From contig CAVHFU010000019.1 in NCBI GenBank assembly GCA_963635575.1, positions 1-25,116 on the forward strand: a stretch of DNA of 25,116 nucleotides, given 5' to 3'. The position numbers were made by a program, and so were the translations under genes. Source of the DNA: RGIG9151 sp963635575. Its GTDB lineage: Bacteria > Bacillota > Clostridia > TANB77 > RGIG9151. How positions within the stretch are numbered: the stretch's first letter is position 1; every line of letters starts with the position of its first letter. Shown here piece after piece: positions 14,914 to 21,723 of the stretch. The notes under the pieces are model-generated. The model was not told the DNA's origin and made no database searches. It saw nothing but the letters and a program-made list of their open reading frames with translations.

Positions 14914-15213
14914 TTGAGTAGATCTCTAAAAAAAGGACCTTTCGTTGCTGAAAGTTTAATGAAGAAAGTTCAAGAAATGAATAAAGCAAACGAAAAGAAC
15001 GTAATAAAGACTTGGTCAAGATCTTCTACAATTTATCCTAATATGGTAGGACATACAATCGCAGTACACGATGGAAGAAAACACGTGCCTGTATATATAA
15101 CAGAAGAAATGATTGGACATAAATTGGGAGAATTTGCACCAACAAGAACATTTAAGGGTCACACAGACCGTGCTGCTAAATCTGCTGCAGCTACTACTGC
15201 TGCTAAGAAGTAA
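14914..15213 (+). CDS. rpsS: 30S ribosomal protein S19
   Basis: S19 (uS19) pairs with S13 in the 30S head. The start is TTG at 14914, giving MSRSLKKGPFVAESL, the canonical opening, with AAGGAG (14899-14904) 9 bases upstream. No ATG is available in a suitable place; the TTG at 14905 touches the ribosome-binding site. The product has 99 residues, with TWSRSSTIYPNMVGHTIAVHDG and the GHKLGEFAPTRTFKGH motif. A small hairpin (CTATTGC/GCAATAG, 14870-14887) lies just before the ribosome-binding site. Confidence 0.97.
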   Translation: MSRSLKKGPFVAESLMKKVQEMNKANEKNVIKTWSRSSTIYPNMVGHTIAVHDGRKHVPVYITEEMIGHKLGEFAPTRTFKGHTDRAAKSAAATTAAKK

Positions 15214-15232
15214 TGAAAGGAGGAAATGAAAA

Positions 15233-15691
15233 ATGAGTACAAGAACAAAGGAAGAGATTCAAGAAATCTGGGCTGCAACAAACGCACCTCATACAAAAAG
15301 CAATAAACCTCCTAGACTTACTAAAAGAGAAAAGAAATTAATTGGTGTTGGTAAGGACGAAGGAAGAGCTGTATTAAAATATGCTAGAATATCTTCAAGA
15401 AAAGTTAAAATAGTTGCTGACCTTATTAAAGGAAAGAGTGCTATCGAAGCAATGAACATATTAAAATTTACACCAAAGGCTGGTTCTTCTATTTTAGCTA
15501 AGTTGTTAAAATCAGCTATAAGCAATGCTGAGAATAATAACAATTTATCAGTTGATAATCTTGTAGTTTCTGAATTATATGCTAGTCAAGGACCTACAAT
15601 GAAGAGATTAATGCCAAAAGCACAAGGTAGAGGTGCAAGAATTCGTAAGAGAACTTGTCACATCACAGTAGTGCTAAGAGAAGCTAAATAA
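15233..15691 (+). CDS. rplV: 50S ribosomal protein L22 with N-terminal extension
   Basis: L22 (uL22) lines the exit tunnel through its beta-hairpin, here GPTMKRLMPKAQGRGARIRKR. The product is 152 residues against 110-118 in most bacteria. Residues from about 45 on (GRAVLKYARISSRKVKIVADLI) are the ordinary L22. Residues 1-43 are an added basic segment (MSTRTKEEIQEIWAATNAPH, then KPPRLTKREKKLIG). The start ATG has GAAAGGAGG upstream, and no internal ATG with a ribosome-binding site lies near residue 45, so the extension is probably translated. Confidence 0.96.
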   Translation: MSTRTKEEIQEIWAATNAPHTKSNKPPRLTKREKKLIGVGKDEGRAVLKYARISSRKVKIVADLIKGKSAIEAMNILKFTPKAGSSILAKLLKSAISNAENNNNLSVDNLVVSELYASQGPTMKRLMPKAQGRGARIRKRTCHITVVLREAK

Positions 15692-15703
15692 GGAGGGTAA
15701 ATC

Positions 15704-16378
15704 ATGGGACAAAAGACTCACCCACATGGTGTAAGAGTGGGCATCATCAAAGATTGGAATTCTAAATGGTATGCAGATAAGAAAACATTTGGAGATAATC
15801 TTGTTGAAGATAATAAAATTCGTAAGTATGTAAAGAGTAAATTATTTGTTGCCGGAGTTTCTGATATCGAAATTGAAAGAACAGCCGGAAAAGTTAAGGT
15901 TAAAGTTAATACTGCTAAGCCTGGTATAGTAATCGGTAAAGGCGGAGAATTAGTAGAAATTCTTCGTAAAGAATTAGAAAAGATTACAGGTAAAGAAGTT
16001 GCTATGGATATAATCGAAGTAAAGAATCCTGAAGTTAATGCTCAATTAGTAGCTGAAAACATCGCAGGACAAATTGAAAAGAGAGTAGCATTTAGACGTG
16101 CTATGAAACAAGCAATGTCTAGAGCAATGAAAATGGGAGCTAAGGGAATTAAGACTTCTGCTTCTGGTAGACTTGCTGGTGCTGAAATCGCAAGAACAGA
16201 ACATTATCATGAAGGAACAATTCCTCTACAAACTTTAAGAGCGGATATTGATTATGGTTTCTATGAAGCTGATACAACATACGGTAAGATCGGTGTTAAG
16301 GTTTGGATTTATAAAGGTCAAGTGCTTCCTACAAATAAAAACAAAAAAGTTGCAAAAAAAGCTGAGGGGGGCGAATAA
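15704..16378 (+). CDS. rpsC: 30S ribosomal protein S3
   Basis: S3 (uS3) forms part of the mRNA entry helicase of the 30S subunit. The 224-residue product has the MGQKTHPHGVRVGI opening, a KH domain with PGIVIGKGGELVEILRKEL, and the C-terminal domain with GAEIARTEHYHEGTIPLQTL. The start ATG follows AAGGAGGG. Length is normal. Confidence 0.98.
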   Translation: MGQKTHPHGVRVGIIKDWNSKWYADKKTFGDNLVEDNKIRKYVKSKLFVAGVSDIEIERTAGKVKVKVNTAKPGIVIGKGGELVEILRKELEKITGKEVAMDIIEVKNPEVNAQLVAENIAGQIEKRVAFRRAMKQAMSRAMKMGAKGIKTSASGRLAGAEIARTEHYHEGTIPLQTLRADIDYGFYEADTTYGKIGVKVWIYKGQVLPTNKNKKVAKKAEGGE

Positions 16379-16380
16379 TT

Positions 16381-16821
16381 ATGTTAATGCCTAAAAGAGT
16401 AAAATATAGAAAAATGCAAAGAGGTAGAATGAAAGGTGTAGCTACACGTGGTAACGTTGTAAGTGACGGAGAATATGGTCTACAAGCAACAGAACCAGCT
16501 TGGATTACAGCTAACCAAATCGAAGCTGCCAGAATTGCTATGACACGTTACATTAAACGTGGTGGACAAGTTTGGATAAAAATCTTCCCTGATAAATCAG
16601 TATCTAAGAAACCTGCTGAAACTCGTATGGGTAGTGGTAAAGGTTCTCCAGAATACTGGGTTGCTGTTGTTAAGCCAGGAAGAGTACTTTTTGAAATTGC
16701 CGGAGTTAGCGAAGAATTAGCAAGAGAAGCTATGAGACTAGCTAGTCACAAACTTCCTATTGCTACAAAATTCGTAGCTCGTGAAAAAAACATAGGTGGT
16801 GAAGAGAATGAAGCCGAATAA
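16381..16821 (+). CDS. rplP: 50S ribosomal protein L16
   Basis: L16 (uL16) contacts the A-site tRNA and is a late assembly factor of the 50S. The 146-residue product starts MLMPKRVKYRKMQRGRMKG at the ATG at 16381, just after the rpsC stop. It contains the MTRYIKRGGQVWIKIFPDKSV block and the KGSPEYWVAVVKPGR segment. It overlaps the start of rpmC by 14 bases, implying coupled translation. Confidence 0.98.
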   Translation: MLMPKRVKYRKMQRGRMKGVATRGNVVSDGEYGLQATEPAWITANQIEAARIAMTRYIKRGGQVWIKIFPDKSVSKKPAETRMGSGKGSPEYWVAVVKPGRVLFEIAGVSEELAREAMRLASHKLPIATKFVAREKNIGGEENEAE

Positions 16822-17008
16822 AATTAGAGAAATGTCAGATGTTGAACTTAATAATGAATTATCAAATTTGAAAGCTGAGCTTTTCAAATTAAGATTCCAA
16901 AGTGCAACAAACCAATTAGACAATCCATTACAAATAAAAGCAGTAAGAAAAGACATTGCTAGAATAAAGACCGTTCTTAAAGAAAAGGAAATCTCTTCAG
17001 CGAAATAG
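16808..17008 (+). CDS. rpmC: 50S ribosomal protein L29
   Basis: L29 (uL29) is a small two-helix protein next to L23 at the tunnel exit. The 66-residue product starts at the ATG at 16808 (MKPNKIREMSDVELNNEL), inside the end of rplP. It includes the conserved LFKLRFQSATNQLDNP and KAVRKDIARIKTVLKE. The ribosome-binding site is weak (GGTGGTGAAGAG), so it likely depends on coupling to rplP. Confidence 0.97.
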   Translation: MKPNKIREMSDVELNNELSNLKAELFKLRFQSATNQLDNPLQIKAVRKDIARIKTVLKEKEISSAK

Positions 17009-17109
17009 AGTCGAAATCGAATAGAATAGTAGGCAGATATTGAGCTTAGTGATTCCTTAAGGTTGGAACAGTAAATTAGCGATGATAATTTTCGAAAGGA
17101 GGATTTATA

Positions 17110-17370
17110 ATGGAAGAAACAAGAGGAAGAAGAAAAGTAAGAACTGGAAAAGTTATTAGTAATAAGATGGATAAGACTATTGTTGTTACTATTTCTGAAA
17201 ACAAAAAACATCCTTTATATAACAAAGTTATGAAGTCTACTTACAGATTAAAGGCTCATGACGAAGAAAATGCTTGTGGAATAGGAGATACTGTAAAAGT
17301 AGCTGAAACAAGACCACTTAGCAAAGATAAGAGATGGAGATTAGTAGAAATAGTTGAAAAAGCTAAGTAG
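17110..17370 (+). CDS. rpsQ: 30S ribosomal protein S17
   Basis: S17 (uS17) is an OB-fold primary 16S binder. The 86-residue product has RTGKVISNKMDKTIVVTI, the HPLYNKVMKSTYRLKAHDE loop and GDTVKVAETRPLSKDKRWRL, all standard. The start ATG follows GAAAGGAGG. A 101-base spacer separates it from rpmC, with only a short TTCC/GGAA hairpin. Confidence 0.97.
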   Translation: MEETRGRRKVRTGKVISNKMDKTIVVTISENKKHPLYNKVMKSTYRLKAHDEENACGIGDTVKVAETRPLSKDKRWRLVEIVEKAK

Positions 17371-17429
17371 TTTGCTACTAATTAATAATATAAACTTAAT
17401 ATAAAACTCGATTAAAAGGAGTGAAAATA

Positions 17430-17798
17430 ATGATACAAGTACAATCTAGACTAACTGTTGCAGATAATACTGGTGCTAAGGAAGTTATGTGTATTAAGGT
17501 TCTTGGCGGTTCCGGTAGAAAATTTGCTAACATTGGTGATGTAATAGTTGTTTCTGTTAAAACCGCAACACCAGGTGGAGTTGTTAAAAAAGGCGACGTT
17601 GCTAAGGCTGTTATAGTTCGTTCTACAAAGGGAATTAAGAGAAATGACGGGACATCAATTAAATTTGATGAAAACGCTGCTGTTCTTATTAAGGATGACA
17701 ACACACCAAAGGGAACACGTATCTTTGGACCTGTTGCTCGTGAATTAAGAGAAAAAGATTTTATGAAGATTATATCATTAGCACCCGAAGTATTATAG
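17430..17798 (+). CDS. rplN: 50S ribosomal protein L14
   Basis: L14 (uL14) sits at the intersubunit face and takes part in bridges to the 30S. The 122-residue product starts at the ATG at 17430 (MIQVQSRLTVADNTGAKE); an upstream GTG belongs to the AAGGAGTG ribosome-binding site. It has the CIKVLGGSGRKFANIGD motif and ends in the usual KIISLAPEVL. Length is exactly typical. Confidence 0.98.
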   Translation: MIQVQSRLTVADNTGAKEVMCIKVLGGSGRKFANIGDVIVVSVKTATPGGVVKKGDVAKAVIVRSTKGIKRNDGTSIKFDENAAVLIKDDNTPKGTRIFGPVARELREKDFMKIISLAPEVL

Positions 17799-17864
17799 GC
17801 ATTAATTGCTTAGTGAATCTAAAATAAGGGTAAATGGTGTATATATAATAAAGGGGTGAAAACA

Positions 17865-18182
17865 GTGAACATTAAAAAAGGCGATACAGTTCAGATTATA
17901 TCTGGAGAAGATAAAGGTAAAAAGGGTAAAGTTCTTCAAGCTATCCCAACTGAAAATAAGATTTTAGTTGAAGGAGTTAATGTAAGAACAAAACATACAA
18001 AGCCAAGAAAAGCCGGTGAAACAGGTGGTATTGTTAAACAATCAGTTGCAATCCCAGTTTCAAAGGCAATGGTGGTTTGCAAGAAATGTAATACTGTTAC
18101 AAGAGTTGCTCATACAACTTTAAGTGATGGTACTAAAGTAAGAACTTGCAAAAAATGTAATGAATCATTAGATGTTAAGTAA
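17865..18182 (+). CDS. rplX: 50S ribosomal protein L24 with zinc-ribbon
   Basis: L24 (uL24) initiates 50S assembly. The start is GTG at 17865 (MNIKKGDTVQIISGEDKGKK), since the earlier GTG at 17856 is within the AAGGGGTG ribosome-binding site. The 105-residue product has an N-terminal KOW domain and a C-terminal four-Cys ribbon (Cys72/Cys75 in CKKC and Cys95/Cys98 in CKKC), suggesting zinc binding. Confidence 0.97.
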   Translation: MNIKKGDTVQIISGEDKGKKGKVLQAIPTENKILVEGVNVRTKHTKPRKAGETGGIVKQSVAIPVSKAMVVCKKCNTVTRVAHTTLSDGTKVRTCKKCNESLDVK

Positions 18183-18196
18183 AGGAGGGAATCTAA

Positions 18197-18736
18197 ATGG
18201 AAAGATTACAAGAAAAATATAATAAAGAAATAGCTCCTGCTATGAAAGCTAAGTTCAATTATAGTTCTGCAATGCAGATTCCTAAGCTTGAAAAAATAGT
18301 ACTTAACATGGGTGTTGGAGAAGTTAGAGAAAACGCTAAAGCATTAGAAAGTGCTATCAAAGACATGGAAATGATTACAGGACAAAAAGCTATCGTAACA
18401 AAGGCTAAAAAAGCTATTGCTACATTCAAAATCAGACAAGGAATGAACATTGGATGCAAAGTTACTCTAAGAGGAGAAAAGATGTATACATTCTTAGACA
18501 AACTTATCAGTGTTGCATTACCACGTGTTAGAGACTTTAGAGGAATTAATCCTAATTCATTTGATGGAAGAGGAAATTATTCAATGGGAGTTAAGGAACA
18601 ATTAATTTTCCCTGAAATTGAATATGATAAAGTTGATAAAATCAGAGGAATGGACATTATATTTGTAACAACAGCTAATACAGACGTTGAAGCAAAAGAA
18701 TTACTTTCAATGTTCGGTATGCCATTTGCTGGTTAA
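18197..18736 (+). CDS. rplE: 50S ribosomal protein L5
   Basis: L5 (uL5) binds 5S rRNA and contacts the P-site tRNA. The 179-residue product has the opening RLQEKYNKEIAPAMKAKF, then IPKLEKIVLNMGVGE, TGQKAIVTKAKKAIATFKIR and the VRDFRGINPNSFDGRGNYSMG block near residue 112-132. The start ATG follows AAAGGAGG. Length is normal. Confidence 0.98.
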   Translation: MERLQEKYNKEIAPAMKAKFNYSSAMQIPKLEKIVLNMGVGEVRENAKALESAIKDMEMITGQKAIVTKAKKAIATFKIRQGMNIGCKVTLRGEKMYTFLDKLISVALPRVRDFRGINPNSFDGRGNYSMGVKEQLIFPEIEYDKVDKIRGMDIIFVTTANTDVEAKELLSMFGMPFAG

Positions 18737-18765
18737 AAAATCTTTGGAATAGGAGGAAAAATAGC

Positions 18766-18951
18766 ATGGCAAAGAAATCTATGATTGCTAAGCAAAAGAG
18801 AACTCAAAAGTTTTCTACCAGAGAATATAATAGATGTAAAATTTGTGGAAGACCACATGCATATATTAGAAAATTTGGAATTTGCCGTCTATGCTTTAGA
18901 GTATTAGCTCACAAGGGAGAAATTCCTGGAGTTAAGAAAGCTAGCTGGTAG
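18766..18951 (+). CDS. rpsZ: 30S ribosomal protein S14, zinc (C+) type
   Basis: S14 (uS14) of the short zinc-binding class: 61 residues with CKIC (Cys24, Cys27) and CRLC (Cys40, Cys43). The conserved MAKKSMIAKQKR opening and GEIPGVKKASW end are present. The start ATG follows ATAGGAGG. It is followed by an unusually long 236-base spacer with tandem hairpins before rpsH. Confidence 0.98.
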   Translation: MAKKSMIAKQKRTQKFSTREYNRCKICGRPHAYIRKFGICRLCFRVLAHKGEIPGVKKASW

Positions 18952-19131
18952 GGAGACGTAACAGCACGAACGAAGTGAGTGCATTGTACGTCCCCCGTAA
19001 GAGAACTCTAAAGTGCGAAGCAGTTTAGCAAGTTCTTACTACGAGAGCAGTACAGAACGAGCAGAGTTCGTTCGTTGTACGTCCCTTGTAAGGGAACTCT
19101 AAATGCAAAGCATTTAGCAAGTTTCTACTAG
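18952..19131 (+). repeat. Tandem pair of hairpin-rich units between rpsZ and rpsH
   Basis: Two units offset by 91 bases: TTGTACGTCCC occurs at 18984-18994 and 19075-19085, followed in both by a GTAAG-GAACTCTAAA-AGCA-TTTAGCAAGTT pattern. Each unit has two hairpins. Unit A: 18952-18994 (GGGA...TCCC) and 18997-19039 (GTAAG...TTAC). Unit B: 19050-19080 (GTACA/TGTAC with GAACGA/TCGTTC) and 19088-19128. The core of the last is a perfect CTAAATGC-AAA-GCATTTAG (19099-19117). Unit A has CTAAAGTGC-GAA-GCAGTTTAG, so both arms changed while pairing was kept. There is no reading frame and no U-tract. Confidence 0.85.
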
Positions 19132-19187
19132 AAACGTGTTAGTTAGAAGAAGGTAAATCTATAATCTCAAAAAAGGAGGTAAAAACG

Positions 19188-19574
19188 ATGAATTTAACAG
19201 ATCCAATTGCAGATATGTTAACTCGTATCAGAAACGCAAGTTCATCTAAGCATGAAACAGTTGATGTTCCAAAGTCAAAGATGAAGAAAGCAATAGCTGA
19301 TATATTAGTTGAAGAAGGATATATAAAAGGCTATACAGAGGATGAAAGAAACCTTAAGATAGCATTAAAATATGTTGGAAATAAACAAAAAGTTATTTCT
19401 GGATTAAAGAGAATCAGTAAACCTGGATTACGTGTTTATGCAGAATGTGAAAACTTACCTAAAGTATTAAATGGTTTAGGAATTGTATTAGTTTCTACAT
19501 CTAAGGGTATAATGACAGATAAAAAGGCACGTGAAGCAGGAGTTGGCGGAGAAGTATTAGCTTATATTTGGTAA
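19188..19574 (+). CDS. rpsH: 30S ribosomal protein S8
   Basis: S8 (uS8) binds helix 21 of 16S rRNA; in E. coli it also represses the spc operon mRNA. The 128-residue product opens LTDPIADMLTRIRNA and ends STSKGIMTDKKAREAGVGGEVLAYIW, both classical. The start ATG follows AAAAAAGGAGG. The structured repeat region directly upstream is odd for this position. Whether S8 binds it is untested. Confidence 0.98.
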   Translation: MNLTDPIADMLTRIRNASSSKHETVDVPKSKMKKAIADILVEEGYIKGYTEDERNLKIALKYVGNKQKVISGLKRISKPGLRVYAECENLPKVLNGLGIVLVSTSKGIMTDKKAREAGVGGEVLAYIW

Positions 19575-19615
19575 TTCCGCATTAACAGTTATATATATTA
19601 TGAGGGGTGAAAAAG

Positions 19616-20161
19616 ATGTCAAGAATAGGAAAAGAGCCTATAACAATTCCTGCAGGGGTTGAAGTTAAAGTTGCTGATGGTAACGTTGTAACTGTAAAAG
19701 GTAGCAAGGGAACATTAGAAAAGAAAATGCATGCTAACATGACAATTTCTGTAGAAGGTAATGAAGTAAAAGTTTCTAGACCTAATGATGATAAAGAAAA
19801 CAGAGCACTTCACGGATTAACAAGAGCGTTAATCGCAAACATGGTAAAGGGTGTTTCTGAAGGTTTTGAAAAGAGCTTAGAAATTAACGGTGTAGGTTAC
19901 CGTGCACAAAAAACAGGAAATAAGCTTGTTATGAACTTAGGATATTCTCACACAGTAGAAATGGTAGAACCAGAAGGAATAACAATTGACGTTCCAACAC
20001 AAAACAGTATAATTGTAAAGGGTATCGACAATGAGAAAGTAGGAGCAGTAGCTGCTGAAATCAGAACAAAGAGATTACCTGAACCTTATAAGGGAAAAGG
20101 AATCAAGTATACAACTGAAACAATTAGACGTAAAGAAGGAAAGACAGGCGCTAAAAAGTAG
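19616..20161 (+). CDS. rplF: 50S ribosomal protein L6
   Basis: L6 (uL6) lies near the factor-binding site of the 50S. The start is the ATG at 19616 (MSRIGKEPITIPAGVEV); the GTG at 19607 is inside GAGGGGTG. The 181-residue product has NRALHGLTRALIANMVKGVSEGF and the C-terminal RLPEPYKGKGIKYTTETIRRKEGKTGAKK-type end. Length is normal. Confidence 0.98.
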   Translation: MSRIGKEPITIPAGVEVKVADGNVVTVKGSKGTLEKKMHANMTISVEGNEVKVSRPNDDKENRALHGLTRALIANMVKGVSEGFEKSLEINGVGYRAQKTGNKLVMNLGYSHTVEMVEPEGITIDVPTQNSIIVKGIDNEKVGAVAAEIRTKRLPEPYKGKGIKYTTETIRRKEGKTGAKK

Positions 20162-20275
20162 TTGCTTAGCGAATGCAAGCCGTAAGGCGAAGCTAACAGA
20201 ACAATGTTAAGAAAATACGAGCTTAGCAAATACTTTGATAAATGCGAGCGTTTATCCTTACTTATTACGAAATAA
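20162..20275 (+). repeat. Hairpin-rich spacer between rplF and rplR, related to the rpsH upstream units
   Basis: A 152-base gap holds two hairpins. The first pairs TTAGC (20166-20170) with GCTAA (20192-20196) and contains GCC-GTAA-GGC (20179-20188). The second pairs GATAAA (20237-20242) with TTTATC (20251-20256). CCGTAAG (20180-20186) and TTAGCAA (20223-20229) also occur in the units before rpsH, suggesting one repeat family, though the similarity is short. Confidence 0.5.
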
Positions 20276-20313
20276 AATGGGCCGTTACTCATTAAAAAAG
20301 GAGTGAAAATAAA

Positions 20314-20682
20314 ATGGTATCTAAACCAAATAGCAAAGAGCAAAGACAAATTCGTCATATGCGTGTAAGAAATAAGATTTCAGGAACAGCTGAAAGACCA
20401 AGACTTAGCGTATATAGAAGCTTAAATAATATTTATGCACAAGTTATTGATGACGTTGCACAAAACACAATCGTTTCTGCATCTACATTAGATCCTGAAT
20501 TAAAGGGTAAACTAAATGGTACAGGAAACAAAGAAGCAGCAAAAGCTGTTGGTGAATTAGTTGCAAAACGTGCAATGGAAAAGGGAATCAAGGAAGTTGT
20601 TTTTGATAGAGGCGGATGCATCTATCACGGAAGAGTAAAAGAACTTGCTGAAGCAGCTAGAGAAGCTGGACTTAAATTCTAA
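20314..20682 (+). CDS. rplR: 50S ribosomal protein L18
   Basis: L18 (uL18) binds 5S rRNA together with L5. The 122-residue product has RHMRVRNKISGTAERPRLSVYRS, NNIYAQVIDD and the FDRGGCIYHGRVKELAEAAREAGLKF end, all family hallmarks. The start ATG follows AAAAGGAGTG. Length is typical. Confidence 0.98.
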   Translation: MVSKPNSKEQRQIRHMRVRNKISGTAERPRLSVYRSLNNIYAQVIDDVAQNTIVSASTLDPELKGKLNGTGNKEAAKAVGELVAKRAMEKGIKEVVFDRGGCIYHGRVKELAEAAREAGLKF

Positions 20683-20705
20683 TATAAAGAGGTGAAAATA
20701 AAATT

Positions 20706-21215
20706 ATGGAACATAAAGCAGAACGCAATAATGAACAAAATGGCGTTGAATTAAAGGAAAAAGTAGTTGCTATCAACAGAGTAGCTAAAGTTGTTAAAGG
20801 TGGTAGAAACTTTAGATTTAGTGCACTTGTAGTTGTTGGTGATGAAAACGGACATGTAGGTGCTGGAAACGGAAAATCTACTGAAGTTCCTGACGCTATC
20901 AAGAAGGCTATTGAAGATGCTAAGAAAAACATGATAGAAGTTCCTATAGTAAACACAACAATTCCTCACGAAATCATTGGGGAAGCAGGAGCAGGTAGAG
21001 TATTATTAAAACCAGCGACTGAAGGTACCGGAGTTATTGCCGGAGGAGCAGTAAGACCTATCCTTGAATTAGCAGGAATTAAAGATATCAGAACAAAATG
21101 TTTAAGATCTAACAATCCTGGAAATGTTGTTAATGCTACAATGAATGCATTAAAATCTCTAAAAACTGCTGAAGAAGTAGCAGCTTTAAGAGGAAAAAAA
21201 GTTGAAGAACTTTAA
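20706..21215 (+). CDS. rpsE: 30S ribosomal protein S5
   Basis: S5 (uS5) helps keep decoding accurate and lines the mRNA entry channel. The 169-residue product has KEKVVAINRVAKVVKGGRNFRFSALVVVGD, a GAGNGKSTEVPDAIKKAIEDAKKN segment and GTGVIAGGAVRPILELAGIKDI. The start ATG follows AAAGAGGTG. In most bacteria rpmD follows directly; here the next gene is rplO, 34 bases on. Confidence 0.98.
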   Translation: MEHKAERNNEQNGVELKEKVVAINRVAKVVKGGRNFRFSALVVVGDENGHVGAGNGKSTEVPDAIKKAIEDAKKNMIEVPIVNTTIPHEIIGEAGAGRVLLKPATEGTGVIAGGAVRPILELAGIKDIRTKCLRSNNPGNVVNATMNALKSLKTAEEVAALRGKKVEEL

Positions 21216-21249
21216 TTTTTATGAACATTAATAAATGGAGGTGCAAAAA

Positions 21250-21696
21250 ATGGAATTAAACGAATTAGTACCTGCTCCAGGTTCTCGTACAAAGCCTTAT
21301 AGAAAAGGTAGAGGTATCGGATCTGGAAATGGAAAAACAGCTGGTAAAGGACATAAAGGACAAAACGCTCGTTCAGGCGGTGGAGTTAGACCTGGATTTG
21401 AAGGAGGTCAAATGCCTTTATATAGAAGACTTCCTAAGAGAGGTTTCAAGAACGTTACAGCAATCAAATATAGTGAAATTAACGTTTCTACATTAAATAA
21501 ATTTGAAGATGGAGCAGAAGTTACACCTGAATTGTTAAAAGCTAGTGGCTTAATCAAGAAGTTAGAAGACGGAGTATCTGTAATGGGTAATGGCGAATTA
21601 ACAAAGAAATTAACTGTTAACGCACACAGATTCACAAAGACAGCTAAAGAAAAGATTGAAGCTGCTGGTGGAAAGGCAATAGTAATTAATGCATAG
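21250..21696 (+). CDS. rplO: 50S ribosomal protein L15
   Basis: L15 (uL15) is a late-assembling 50S protein with a long N-terminal extension. The start is the ATG at 21250 (MELNELVPAPGSRTKPYRKG), with GGAGG at 21237-21241; an ATG at 21235 overlaps that site. The 148-residue product has the Gly-rich RGIGSGNGKTAGKGHKGQNARSGGGVRPGFEGGQMP block, shown here only as a family hallmark at about 25-60. It directly follows rpsE because rpmD is missing. Confidence 0.97.
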   Translation: MELNELVPAPGSRTKPYRKGRGIGSGNGKTAGKGHKGQNARSGGGVRPGFEGGQMPLYRRLPKRGFKNVTAIKYSEINVSTLNKFEDGAEVTPELLKASGLIKKLEDGVSVMGNGELTKKLTVNAHRFTKTAKEKIEAAGGKAIVINA

Positions 21697-21723
21697 TTTT
21701 TGCATTAAAGAAAGGGGTACAGT

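Noticed and set aside
16738..17211. 157-aa minus-strand frame over rplP-rpmC-rpsQ
   Set aside because: It is antisense to three ribosomal protein genes and low-complexity (runs of Ser and Phe).
17856..17866. GTG starts at 17856 (rplX), 13991 (rplB), 19607 (rplF) and 17421 (rplN)
   Set aside because: Each of these codons lies inside the Shine-Dalgarno sequence of the next downstream start, so the downstream start was used.
18952..19131. CRISPR array
   Set aside because: There are only two units, each internally palindromic over its whole length, with no unique spacers and no cas genes.
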